From: Paenibacillus flagellatus
GTDB taxonomy: Bacteria > Bacillota > Bacilli > Paenibacillales > NBRC-103111
Direction of reading: 5' to 3'
Length of the DNA: 64,000 nucleotides
Assembly: GCF_003217775.1 (NCBI RefSeq)
Contig: NZ_QJVJ01000005.1
Span: forward strand, 62,001 to 126,000
The translations under genes and the position numbers were made by a program. Within the stretch, counting starts at the first letter, position 1, and each line of letters opens with the position of its first letter. The notes below the pieces were generated by a model that did not search any database, was not told the origin of the DNA, and worked only from the letters and a program-made list of their open reading frames with translations. Below are positions 54,923-63,908 of this stretch, in pieces.

Positions 54923-55624
54923 ATGTGCGGACGCTATACGATCACGATCTCGCTCGAGGAGCTGATGCTCCGGTTTCATCTCGACCCGGATTTTCAGCTG
55001 GACTATCGGCCGCGGTATAACGTGGCCCCGGGGCAAATGGTGCTCGCCGTCGTGAACGACGGGCGGAGAAACCGGCTCGGGGAGCTGAAGTGGGGGCTCG
55101 TGCCGCCATGGGCGCAGGACGAGACGATCGGCTCGAAGCTGATCAATGCGCGGGCCGAGACGGTCGCCGAGAAGCCGGCGTTCCGGCTTTCGCTCGAGCG
55201 CAAGCGCTGCCTGCTGCCGGCCGACGGCTTCTACGAATGGAAGAAGGCGGCCGACGGCAAAAAGCGGCCGATGCGCATCGTGCTGCGCGACGAATCGCCG
55301 TTCGCCCTGGCCGGCCTGTACGAAACGTGGACGACTCCCGACGGCCGCAAAATCAGCACGTGCACGGTCGTCACGACGACGCCGAACCGGCTCGTGGCCG
55401 ACATTCACGACCGGATGCCGGTCATCCTGCGGCCGGAAGACGAATCGACCTGGCTCGATCGCGACATGCGCGACACCGCCCGGCTGCTCGACCTGCTGAA
55501 GCCGTATCCGGCCGAGGAGATGACGGCGTATCCGGTCGCCGCGGCCGTCGGCAACGTGAGAAACGACGGCCCGGACTGCATTCGCCCGGTCGAGCCGCCC
55601 GTCCGGCCCGGCGACGGCGAGTAG
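54923..55624 (+). CDS. SRAP-family abasic-site DNA-protein crosslinking protein (YedK type)
   Basis: 233 residues beginning MCGRYTITIS, with catalytic Cys2 freed by Met removal. Asn75 in INARAET, Glu105 in GFYEWKK and His162 in IHDRMPV match the YedK/HMCES active site. The protein covalently caps abasic sites in single-stranded DNA. GAAGGAGG lies 11 bases before ATG. It is divergent from the LexA-controlled polymerase operon, and together they look like a small DNA-damage island. Confidence 0.92.
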   Translation: MCGRYTITISLEELMLRFHLDPDFQLDYRPRYNVAPGQMVLAVVNDGRRNRLGELKWGLVPPWAQDETIGSKLINARAETVAEKPAFRLSLERKRCLLPADGFYEWKKAADGKKRPMRIVLRDESPFALAGLYETWTTPDGRKISTCTVVTTTPNRLVADIHDRMPVILRPEDESTWLDRDMRDTARLLDLLKPYPAEEMTAYPVAAAVGNVRNDGPDCIRPVEPPVRPGDGE

Positions 55625-55658
55625 CTCCGAGCCGCCGGATAACGCGTACCAAAGACGA

Positions 55659-55701
55659 AACCTCCGGACCGTCCCGCCAGCGGCGGAACGATCCGGAGGT
55701 T
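55659..55701. terminator. bidirectional terminator between SRAP and GH88 genes
   Basis: AACCTCCGGA (55659-55668) and TCCGGAGGTT (55692-55701) are exact inverted repeats with a second small hairpin (CCGCC/GGCGG) inside. T-rich sequence follows on both sides, and it serves two convergent genes. Confidence 0.85.
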
Positions 55702-55709
55702 GTTCGTCG

Positions 55710-56837
55710 TCAAAAAATGCGGTGCCGCCAGCCGCGCAGCTTCGCGAGCGTCTCGACGTAGAAGAAGTCGCCGTAGATGAGCGAGACGTTGACGTTTTGC
55801 CCCGCCGGCTTGTGCCCGGTCCCTTCGCGCAGGATGCCCTCCTCCGCCGGGTCGTCGAACGACGCGTAGCGCTCGGTCAGCGCCAGCACGAGCCGCTCGG
55901 CCGCGGACGTATACAGCCGCCCTTCCTCCGGCGGCAAGTGCGAGGCGATCTCGAGCAGCCCCGATGCGGCGCAGGCGCCCGCCGACGTATCCCTCGGCTC
56001 GCCCGCCGGGTCCGGCACGCGAAAATCCCACAGCGGCACCGGATCGTCCCCCGTCGCCGCCAAAAAATAATGCGCCACCCGCTGCGCCGCGCGCAAGTAC
56101 CGGATATCGCCCGTATACCGGTACGTGTTCGCCATCCCGTACAGCGCCCACGCCTGCCCGCGGCTCCACGCCGAATCCGGCCCGCAGCCCTGCCCGCCGA
56201 GCGATTCGAGAAATTCGCCGGTATGCGGATCGAAGCTCGCGATATGGACGACCGAGCCGTCCTCGCGGATGAAATGCCGCAGCACCGTATCCGCATGAGC
56301 GCAGGCGATATGCCGGAAACGCGGGTCCCCCGTCGCCTCGGCCGCCCAGAACAAGAGCGACAAGTTCATCGACGAGTCGACGATCGCCCAGCCGAGCTTG
56401 TCCTGATTCCACGCCCGCAAAAACCGGCCCGCGATATTGAACCGGCCGGCCAGGAAGTTGGCCGCCGCGATGCCACGGCGCAAGCCGTCCTTGTCGCCGG
56501 TCAACCGGTGCTTGATCACCGCGGTAGGCAAAAATTGGAAGCCGACGTCGTGATGCAGATTCGACTCCGTCACGAAGCATCGCTCGATCCTCGCGTCCCA
56601 CTCCCACGCCTCTCGCCGGTACGTCTCGTCTCCGGTCATGTCGTGCATGATCCACAACAGCCCCGGCCAGAAGCCGGACGTCCACCAATCAAGGCGCATG
56701 TCGTCGTAGACGCCGTCCGTCGTCTTGTGCGGGCTTTTGCCGCGCAGCCGCCCGACCATCCGGTCGGTTTTGCGCCGCACGTCCGCCCATATCGCGTCCC
56801 ATGTTCCGTCCGCCGTCTTCGTCATCGTCATCGTCAT
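55710..56837 (-). CDS. glycoside hydrolase family 88, unsaturated uronyl hydrolase
   Basis: 375 residues, no signal peptide, so cytosolic. (alpha/alpha)6 barrel with DWWTSGFWPGLLWIM near the start, Asp97 in HHDVGF, Asp154 in VDSSMNL (the two catalytic Asp of unsaturated glucuronyl hydrolases), and SAWSRGQAWALYG. It hydrates and removes the 4,5-unsaturated uronic acid left by lyases. AAGGAGG before ATG; the N-terminus repeats MTMTMTK. Last gene of the heparinase/SDR operon. Confidence 0.88.
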   Translation of the reverse strand: MTMTMTKTADGTWDAIWADVRRKTDRMVGRLRGKSPHKTTDGVYDDMRLDWWTSGFWPGLLWIMHDMTGDETYRREAWEWDARIERCFVTESNLHHDVGFQFLPTAVIKHRLTGDKDGLRRGIAAANFLAGRFNIAGRFLRAWNQDKLGWAIVDSSMNLSLLFWAAEATGDPRFRHIACAHADTVLRHFIREDGSVVHIASFDPHTGEFLESLGGQGCGPDSAWSRGQAWALYGMANTYRYTGDIRYLRAAQRVAHYFLAATGDDPVPLWDFRVPDPAGEPRDTSAGACAASGLLEIASHLPPEEGRLYTSAAERLVLALTERYASFDDPAEEGILREGTGHKPAGQNVNVSLIYGDFFYVETLAKLRGWRHRIF

Positions 56838-56905
56838 CGTATCGATAGCCTCCTTCGCATCAGACCGGGCCGGCCCGGAGCCGAACCGCCCGCCGGCACG
56901 AGAGA

Positions 56906-56928
56906 AAGCGCGGCCCGAGGCCGCGCTT
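56906..56928 (-). terminator. GC-rich hairpin between lipoprotein and GH88 genes
   Basis: GCGCGGCC (56908-56915), loop CGA, GGCCGCGC (56919-56926); minus-strand tail TTTCTCTCG. A partial stop would lower GH88 expression relative to the lipoprotein. Confidence 0.5.
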
Positions 56929-56953
56929 CCCGCACCGAAGCCGTTCCGCCCGC

Positions 56954-58516
56954 TTACCGGCGCGGCATCGTGATGCCTTCCTTCTTGTTGAACTTGTCGG
57001 TCGCTTCCTTGACGACGTCGTTGCCGCCCTTGGACTTCCACTCCTCGATCACCTTCGGCCAATCGGAGATCGGCTCCTTGCCGTACACCATCTTGACCAT
57101 ATGGGTGAGCAGCAGCGGCGGCGCCGTATCGGAGTTCGGCGACACGTCCGGGTTTTTCGTCAGCGATTCGAGACGCGGCTCGAACGTGATGCCGTCGCGG
57201 CCTTCCTTCGCCAGAACGGTGTCGTATACCTCCATCAGCTTCTTGCCTTCCGGCGTCAGCGAGAGCGAGCCTTTGTTGTACGTCGTGTCCTGCACCATCC
57301 ACAGGAACGCCTGCCTGTAGCGCTCCTCGTCGACGGCGTTCGGCTCGGTCGGCGACTTGTAGACGATTTTGCCGTTCTCGGTCGTGAACGTCTCCCCTTC
57401 GACGCCGAAGGTGAAAAACGTTTCCGCCTCGTCCGATACCATCCAGTCGAAAAACTTGACGATCGCCTCCGCGTTTTTCACGTCCTTCTTGATGAAGTAC
57501 GAACGGGTGACGGAGCCGTACAAGTAATGGCCGCCCTTGCCGTCCGGACCGGTCGGCGACGGGATGATCTCGAGCTTCGCGTCCGGCACGCTCGCCCTCA
57601 GCTGCGCTTCCCACTGCAATATTTCGTTCGCGTTCATCGTCCACATGCCCGCCTTGCCGGCAAGAATCGTATTTTTGAACGTCGTCGGGTTGATCGTGGC
57701 GAATTCTTTGTTGATCAAGCCTTCGTCATACATCGTCTTGTAGACGCCGAGCGCCTTCTGCATGTTCTCCGAGTCGAAAAACTTCGGCACGACTTGGTCG
57801 CCCTGCTTCTCGAACATCGACAAGTACGGATAGACGTCGTAGGCGCCGAAAAACGTATCCGCGTATTTGAAGTCTTGCCGCCCCATGTACGGGTTCTCGA
57901 CGCCGAGCTTCTTGAACGCGCGCAGCACGTCCATCGTCTCCTCGACCGTCTTCGGCACCGGCAGGCCGGTTTTGTCGAGCAAATCTTTGCGAATCCACGT
58001 CGCGCGGCGCGACGGGTTGGACAAATATTCCGGAATCGCGTAAATTTTGCCCTGGTACGACACTTGATCCCAAGCTTCCTTCGGAATTTTCTTCAGCAGG
58101 TTTTGCCCGGACTTCTTCAGCAAATCGTCGAGCGGCATGAACACGCCGGCCTGCACCGAGCCCGCCATCTCCTTGCCGTTGACGCCGCCGCTGCCCTGCA
58201 TGACGTCCGCGACGTCGCCCGTGGCGAACATTTGCACCATCTTCTGTTCGTATTCCTTGTGCGGCACGAGCACGATGTTCAAGTCCGCGTTCGTCTTTTC
58301 CTCGAGCCGCTTCACCCATTTGTCTTCGTTGATGTTCGGGGACTTTTCCACGTAGTTGAAAGCCAGTGTCCGCAGCGCGATGGAGAACTTCGTTTTCTCC
58401 GCCGGAGCCGCTCCGCCGCCGTCGTTGCCGGACGTCGCATCCTGCTTCGTGCCGCAGGCGGCCAGCGTGCCGAGGGCGAGAGTGGCGACCAAGCTCACTT
58501 TCATCCATTTTCTCAT
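56954..58516 (-). CDS. extracellular sugar-binding lipoprotein of the uronate operon
   Basis: 520 residues. Signal peptide MRKWMKVSLVATLALGTLA with lipobox LAAC and Cys21, then a spacer of Gly/Ser/Asp. Type 2 solute-binding fold of LplA kind. Start set by GAGGGG 6 bases before ATG. Partner permeases are not in the window and probably lie beyond the right edge. Likely ligand: unsaturated uronic-acid oligosaccharide. Confidence 0.9.
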   Translation of the reverse strand: MRKWMKVSLVATLALGTLAACGTKQDATSGNDGGGAAPAEKTKFSIALRTLAFNYVEKSPNINEDKWVKRLEEKTNADLNIVLVPHKEYEQKMVQMFATGDVADVMQGSGGVNGKEMAGSVQAGVFMPLDDLLKKSGQNLLKKIPKEAWDQVSYQGKIYAIPEYLSNPSRRATWIRKDLLDKTGLPVPKTVEETMDVLRAFKKLGVENPYMGRQDFKYADTFFGAYDVYPYLSMFEKQGDQVVPKFFDSENMQKALGVYKTMYDEGLINKEFATINPTTFKNTILAGKAGMWTMNANEILQWEAQLRASVPDAKLEIIPSPTGPDGKGGHYLYGSVTRSYFIKKDVKNAEAIVKFFDWMVSDEAETFFTFGVEGETFTTENGKIVYKSPTEPNAVDEERYRQAFLWMVQDTTYNKGSLSLTPEGKKLMEVYDTVLAKEGRDGITFEPRLESLTKNPDVSPNSDTAPPLLLTHMVKMVYGKEPISDWPKVIEEWKSKGGNDVVKEATDKFNKKEGITMPRR

Positions 58517-58655
58517 TGTTACCCCTCTTTCCCGTTTCACGATAATGTGAAAGCGCTTCATCCGCAGCGCTAACCTTATCTTAAAGTCGGGCAACGTTTT
58601 CAACAATGGAATCGCTTTATGTCGGTTTGTCATTCTTTTAGGTTTCGGAGCGCTT

Positions 58656-60947
58656 TTAGTACGCCTTTGCGATCTCGATCCGCTGCGTTACCCCGTCCTC
58701 GGTAGCATACAGATGCACGCCGTGGTCCTGATCGTCTATGAAGTGCGAGACGTATTTGCCCTCGCCCTTCTTCACCGGCACGAGCAGCGCCGCGATGCGG
58801 TGGCTCGCCGCCTTCCGGGTGGCGGCGCGAAGATGCCAATGGAGCGGCAGCCCTTCGATTTCGGACGGATCGACGTCCGGAAACCCTTCGTACTGCGACA
58901 GCTCGAGATCGCCGGACGAGCAGTAGACGAACTTGCCGTCGAGGTCGGCCTTCTCCCCGTTGACGCGGAACGATTGGCCCTTGATCGTCATTTCGCGCAG
59001 CGCGTGGAGCTGCCAGTCGATCGTCGCCGGCCGCTCGAGGTCGACGGAGTCGACGACGACGAAGTACGATTCGCGCACGAAGTAGATGTCGCGGACGTAC
59101 GTTTTCAAGTACGGCACATGCTCCTTGTACGCCGCCGTCGCGTCGGCGCGAACGAAGCCGTAGCCGGGAGCCGAGCCCGCGTCCAGCACCGTGCCCGAGG
59201 CGGCCATGCTCAGCACCTTGTCGGCGCCGGCGTACTGGCCTTGGCCGTCGATCAGGATGACGTTTTTCGAGCGCGTCTGCCGCCGCCAATGACGGTGCAT
59301 CGTGCTGCCGAAGGCGACGTAATACCCGCTCTCGATCGCGAGCGGCTCGCCGTACGCATGGAGCAGGAACGCGTTCTGATCGCCGTGGCTGTGGCTGATC
59401 GAGCCGTACCGGCTGCTTTTCGCGAGCAGCATGATATGCTCGGACGGATCGTCCATCCGGCTGTGCATCGCCACCCAGCCGACGTCCTTGAACCATTTCA
59501 CCGGCTCGATGCCGATCGGCGCCTCCGCTTGCACCGCCGGGAAGTCGCGACGGTACATCATCTCGTCGAACCGGAAATCCCACCAGCCGTAATTGTAAAA
59601 CTTGCTCTCCGCATCCGTATCGATTCGTTTCACTTGCTCATAATACCATTGATACCAGCCGTTGCCCGTCACGCCGGCGAACTGGCGGACGTTGAAGCCG
59701 GTTTTCAGGCTTGCCGGATCGCCGAGCGTCGACTGGTCGCAGAAGCTCGCCCGGGTGACATCCGGCGGGAAGACGTACAGCGGGAAGTCGCCGGTGCGGC
59801 GGAAAAACGGGCGGCGGTACAAGTCGATGCCGACATAATTGCGCAGCAGGTTCATCGCCTCGGTGACGAACGCCATCCCCGTCGTCCAATACATCGGCCC
59901 TTCGGCCCATCCGCCGTCGCGGCCTCCCCACGGCGTATAGACGGCCGAGTAATATTCGAGCGTATAGTCGAGCCATTCCCGCGCCTGCGGCTCCTCCCCG
60001 AGCATCGCGATGCAGCACGGGACGAGCACCGACGAGAGCGACCGGACGGCGTGGCTGTCGTACGGCACTTGGTGGATGCTCGACCGTTCGATGACATGGA
60101 GCGCCACCTGCTCGGTACGGCGGAGCAGGCTGCGCCGCACCGCGGCCCGCTCGTCGGCGTCAAGCTCGCCGTGCAGCCAGTCGTAGCCCCAAGCGAGCGC
60201 GCCGGCGACGCGGAACGCGGCCTCGTCGTTGTAATCGCGGCACGTCGTCCCTTCGGTATCCCACGCCGCGACGTGCAGCAGCCATCGCTTCGCGTGCGCG
60301 ATCAGGCCGCGGTCCTCGAGCACGACGCCCGCCACGCTCATATGGCGGATCGCGTACAAGATTTCCTGGCAGTCGATGTACATTTGCCGCCACAGCCGGG
60401 CGACGCGCTTGTTGTCCGGATACGGAGCCGGCTCCGGAATGAGCGGCCGGTCCGTCCACGGAGCGACCGACTTTTCCAGAAAGTCGGCCCAGCCGGTGCC
60501 GGACGGATCGCGGCGGACGTCCTCGCGGAACGAGGCGAGCTCGCGCGCCGGCAGCCACAGCCGCGGATGCGCCGCGTCCGCGCCCGCGTAACGGTCCGCG
60601 CGTCCCGGCAGCGGCGTCTCCGGCAGCCCCTCGGGCACGACGAACGCGCGCGTCCGGCTCCAGGCGGAGCGTTCGCCGCTCTCCTCCAGCAGCGCATAGC
60701 GCCAATAGTACGCGCCCGGCGCGAACGGACGGTCCGGCGTGAACAAATTGTACGGAATCGGCTCGTACAGCGTCGTCGTCTCCTCGTCGAAGTCCGGCGA
60801 CGACGACACCTGCAGCGCGTACCGGTCGTCGTCCGCCCTCGCCGCCATCCACGTGAACCGGGGCGGATTTTCCAGCAGCTCCGTGCGCTCGTTCGGCTCG
60901 TATTGGACGGTCAGCATGCCGCTTTGCGGCTCGTACAGCTTCGTCAT
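58656..60947 (-). CDS. heparinase II/III-family lyase with N-terminal DUF4962-like part
   Basis: 763 residues, no signal peptide. An N-terminal beta domain (FTWMAARADDDRYALQVS; FTPDRPFAPGAYYWRYAL) precedes an alpha barrel with Tyr/Trp/His-rich segments (YDSHAVRSLSSVL), then a C-terminal beta-sandwich with the heparinase II/III motif SHSHGDQNAFLLHAYG and GEPLAIESGYY. Lyases of this fold act on heparin, alginate or related uronic polymers by beta-elimination. Cytosolic placement suggests action on imported oligomers. Confidence 0.83.
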   Translation of the reverse strand: MTKLYEPQSGMLTVQYEPNERTELLENPPRFTWMAARADDDRYALQVSSSPDFDEETTTLYEPIPYNLFTPDRPFAPGAYYWRYALLEESGERSAWSRTRAFVVPEGLPETPLPGRADRYAGADAAHPRLWLPARELASFREDVRRDPSGTGWADFLEKSVAPWTDRPLIPEPAPYPDNKRVARLWRQMYIDCQEILYAIRHMSVAGVVLEDRGLIAHAKRWLLHVAAWDTEGTTCRDYNDEAAFRVAGALAWGYDWLHGELDADERAAVRRSLLRRTEQVALHVIERSSIHQVPYDSHAVRSLSSVLVPCCIAMLGEEPQAREWLDYTLEYYSAVYTPWGGRDGGWAEGPMYWTTGMAFVTEAMNLLRNYVGIDLYRRPFFRRTGDFPLYVFPPDVTRASFCDQSTLGDPASLKTGFNVRQFAGVTGNGWYQWYYEQVKRIDTDAESKFYNYGWWDFRFDEMMYRRDFPAVQAEAPIGIEPVKWFKDVGWVAMHSRMDDPSEHIMLLAKSSRYGSISHSHGDQNAFLLHAYGEPLAIESGYYVAFGSTMHRHWRRQTRSKNVILIDGQGQYAGADKVLSMAASGTVLDAGSAPGYGFVRADATAAYKEHVPYLKTYVRDIYFVRESYFVVVDSVDLERPATIDWQLHALREMTIKGQSFRVNGEKADLDGKFVYCSSGDLELSQYEGFPDVDPSEIEGLPLHWHLRAATRKAASHRIAALLVPVKKGEGKYVSHFIDDQDHGVHLYATEDGVTQRIEIAKAY

Positions 60948-61019
60948 TTCGGTTTCCCCCCGCTAGTCGGATTGCGTTAGCCCGCTTCTCCGTTCTCCGT
61001 TCTCTGACCTCCGTCCCCG

Positions 61020-63110
61020 TTACACCGGCTCCGCCGTCAGACCCGAGCCCGGGACGAGGCGGAACGCGCGCGCGCCGGACGGCGTCCGGACGTCCACACG
61101 CTCCGCTCCCGCCGCTTCGCCGCTCCAATGAAGCGCGATCGGCTCTTCGCCGTCGCGGTATACCGTAATGAACCGCCCGTGACGGCCGGCTTGCCGATGC
61201 ACGATGCCGGCCAGCGGACGGCTCGGATCGACCGGCGTGCCCGGCGTGCGGACGAGCTTCGCCTCGGCGCCCGGCGGCAGCCACATCGCCGCCGTCACCG
61301 CCGCGGCCTCGGCCCCGCCGTCCGCCGGCGCGCATACGCCGAGCCGCCACAGCAGCGTCGCCGGCTCCGCGGCCGACGGCTTCCGGCTGCGGACCGGCCG
61401 CACGTGGACGTAGCCGCCCGTCTCGCCGAGCGGAGACGCCTCCTCGGCTTCCTCGACCCAGCGGGACGGATCGTCGCCGAACGGCGCCGCGGTCCCGAGC
61501 GGGTGCAGCCACCAGTCGATGGCGGCCGCCTCGCCGGTGCGCGCCTCGAACCAGTCGAGCAGCAGGCCGTCGTCGGTCAGCAGCACGTGCCGGTCGAGCG
61601 TCGTATCGTTGTAAGCGCCTTCGGATCGGAGCCAGACGTATGAAGCGTCCTCCCCGTCGACGAACTTCATGCACCGGCCCGCGTGCTCCGCCTGCGACCG
61701 GCCGCCGATCGCCACCGTGTTGTGGCTCGCCGTCTCGGCGTACCAGCCTTTGCGCAGCGCCGATCCGTACGGCACGACGCCGAGGTCGGGCGAAATCGCG
61801 CCCCGCTCGTGGACGAGCGACAGGTGCAGCTTGTCGAAGTGGCCGTGCGAGCCGCCGTGCGGACCGAAGTCGGCCAAGCCGGACAGCTTGGCGCCCGGCC
61901 GGCGCAGCGCGACGAAGCCCGAATCGGCGAGCAGCAGCGAGCGCCGCGTCTCCAGCGCGGCCGCGGCGTCCCGCCCCGCCGGCCATTCGCCCGTCCCGAA
62001 CGCGAGCGCCTCGAGCCCGGTCCGGATCGGCGCGCCGTACAATTGGCGGTTCGCCTCGGCGGCGATCGGCACGAAGCCGGCGTGCCCGTACCGGGTCAAG
62101 CCGATCTCGCATATTTCCGCGATTTCCCGGGCGTACGGCTCCCGCGCATACGGGCCGTCGTGCAGCGCCGGCAGCTCGCCCTGCCGGTTCGCCAGCGCGA
62201 CGAGCGCACCGAACATCCCTTCGAACGACTGGCCGTCGGTACCGCGAACGCCGAACAGGTCGACGCCGAGCCGCTCGCCCATCTCCGCCGCGATCAAATA
62301 AGCGCGAAGGACGAAAATATGGTAATACGCGCTTCCCTCGAACTCCAGCTGGTCCGGCTTCACGCCGATCGACAGATGGTGGATCAGCCCGCCTTCCCCG
62401 TCGACGAGCGCCGACAGCTTTCCACGCTCGCCGCGCGCCGCGTAGACGCACGCGAGCGCCGCGTTCAGCCAGGCGGTATAGTTGTTCTCGGCGTTTTTCT
62501 TCTCGTGGATGAGAATATGCCGGTACTGCTCCATACTCCCCTCCAGCATGCCGAAAAACGTCGCCATGACGCCGTCGTCGTCCGGCGGAGCCGCTCCTTC
62601 GTCGCGGAGCAGCAAATAGGCGCGGATAATCGTCGTCGCCCAGATCGCCTCCGTCAGCGCCTGATGGAAGGCGCGGCCCTTCAGCATCCACGGCTGCGCG
62701 TCCGGGTGAACCGGGTACCGCGGAAACTGCGCCGCGTAATCGCGCAGCAGCCGGGCGCCGAGCCGGGCGTACCCGTCCTCCCTGGTGCCGGCGCGGACGA
62801 CCGCCGCCTGCAGCGCGTACCGCGCGAGCGACTGGTGCTTGAAGACGAGCCACGCGCCGCGGTACGGCTCGCCGCCCAGCCGGCAGCCGCGCGGGCAGAC
62901 GAATTCGTGCGCGTCCGCCTCGCGCGGATCGAACAGAAGCTCCGCATGGTGCGTCGGGCAGACGTACTGGTGCCACCAGCCGCCCGGCTCGGACGGCACG
63001 GCGAGCGCCTCCGCGGGCAGCGCGTCGAGCTCCCCGCGCAGCCGGGCCAGCGCGTCGGCCGCCCAGACGTACGAGCGGACGTTGTCCCGAATCCGGTCCG
63101 CGTTCGTCAT
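61020..63110 (-). CDS. heparinase II/III-family lyase (PL17/PL21-like)
   Basis: 696 residues, no signal peptide. N-terminal zinc-finger-like pair CPTHHAELL and FVCPRGCRLGG, alpha barrel (NNYTAWLNAALACVYAA), then the motif GGSHGHFDKLHLSLVHERG and TASHNTVAIGGRSQAE in the C-terminal beta-sandwich. ATG overlaps the SDR gene's stop (ATGA). Differs enough from the next lyase to suggest a different bond or oligomer size. Very GC-rich. Confidence 0.84.
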   Translation of the reverse strand: MTNADRIRDNVRSYVWAADALARLRGELDALPAEALAVPSEPGGWWHQYVCPTHHAELLFDPREADAHEFVCPRGCRLGGEPYRGAWLVFKHQSLARYALQAAVVRAGTREDGYARLGARLLRDYAAQFPRYPVHPDAQPWMLKGRAFHQALTEAIWATTIIRAYLLLRDEGAAPPDDDGVMATFFGMLEGSMEQYRHILIHEKKNAENNYTAWLNAALACVYAARGERGKLSALVDGEGGLIHHLSIGVKPDQLEFEGSAYYHIFVLRAYLIAAEMGERLGVDLFGVRGTDGQSFEGMFGALVALANRQGELPALHDGPYAREPYAREIAEICEIGLTRYGHAGFVPIAAEANRQLYGAPIRTGLEALAFGTGEWPAGRDAAAALETRRSLLLADSGFVALRRPGAKLSGLADFGPHGGSHGHFDKLHLSLVHERGAISPDLGVVPYGSALRKGWYAETASHNTVAIGGRSQAEHAGRCMKFVDGEDASYVWLRSEGAYNDTTLDRHVLLTDDGLLLDWFEARTGEAAAIDWWLHPLGTAAPFGDDPSRWVEEAEEASPLGETGGYVHVRPVRSRKPSAAEPATLLWRLGVCAPADGGAEAAAVTAAMWLPPGAEAKLVRTPGTPVDPSRPLAGIVHRQAGRHGRFITVYRDGEEPIALHWSGEAAGAERVDVRTPSGARAFRLVPGSGLTAEPV

Positions 63111-63877
63111 CGCATGAACAAGCCTCCGTTGATCTCGATCGTCTCCCCGGTCACATACGCGGCCAAGCCGGAGACGAGGTACAGCACCGCGCCCGCGACG
63201 TCGTCCGGCGTCCCTTCCCGCCCGAGCGGCACGCGGCCGACCGTCGCCTTCCGGCCTTCTTCCGACGTGAACGTGGCGTGGAACGCCGTCCGGCCGATGA
63301 AGCCCGGGGACACCGTATTGACGCGAATGCCGGCGGGCGCCAGCTCCTTCGCCAGCCCTTTCGAGTACGACACGATCGCCGCCTTGCTGGCCGCGTACAC
63401 GCTCGCCCCCGGCCCGCCGCCGTCGTGCGCCGCGAGCGACGACAAGTTGACGATCGCGCCCCCGCCCTTCGCCTTCATCCCCGGCAGTACCGCCTTCGTG
63501 ACGAAGACGGCGCTCTTGAAATTGACGTCCATGATCGTCTCGTACAGCTCCTCGGTCATGTCGGCGTTCGGGCATCGCCGCACCAGATGTCCGGCGTTGT
63601 TGACGAGGATGTCGACGCCCGCCCCGAACGTTTCCTCGACCGCTCTCACGAGCGCCTCGATCGCGTCGACCTTCGAGACGTCCGCCTGGAACAGCTCCGC
63701 CTCTCCTCCCGCCTCGCGGATCGTCCGCACCGTCTCTTCGCCGTCCTCGCGGCTGCGGAGATAGTTGACCGCCACCTTCGCTCCTCCCGCCGCGAGGGCG
63801 ACGGCGATCGCCCGGCCGATGCCCGAGCTGGATCCGGTTACAAGCGCGATTTTCCCCTTCAAATCGATCGTTGCCAT
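63107..63877 (-). CDS. SDR-family oxidoreductase of the uronate operon
   Basis: 256 residues. VTGSSSGIGRAIA (NAD(P) loop), VNNAGHLVRR, Ser in VNLSSLAAH, catalytic YAASKAAIVSY, PGFIGRTAF. Start MATIDLKGK chosen with GGGGAGG 9 bases upstream; an ATG six codons earlier is also possible. It is coupled to the heparinase gene by ATGA overlap. Perhaps reduces a keto-uronic product such as DEHU, by analogy with alginate pathways. Confidence 0.85.
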   Translation of the reverse strand: MATIDLKGKIALVTGSSSGIGRAIAVALAAGGAKVAVNYLRSREDGEETVRTIREAGGEAELFQADVSKVDAIEALVRAVEETFGAGVDILVNNAGHLVRRCPNADMTEELYETIMDVNFKSAVFVTKAVLPGMKAKGGGAIVNLSSLAAHDGGGPGASVYAASKAAIVSYSKGLAKELAPAGIRVNTVSPGFIGRTAFHATFTSEEGRKATVGRVPLGREGTPDDVAGAVLYLVSGLAAYVTGETIEINGGLFMR

Positions 63878-63908
63878 ACGTCCATTCCTCCCCATAAATT
63901 CCGCCCGG

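Noticed and set aside
60160-62976. 938-codon open frame spanning both heparinase-family genes
   Set aside because: Same-strand shadow in another frame, almost only Arg, Ala and Gly, crossing a gene boundary.
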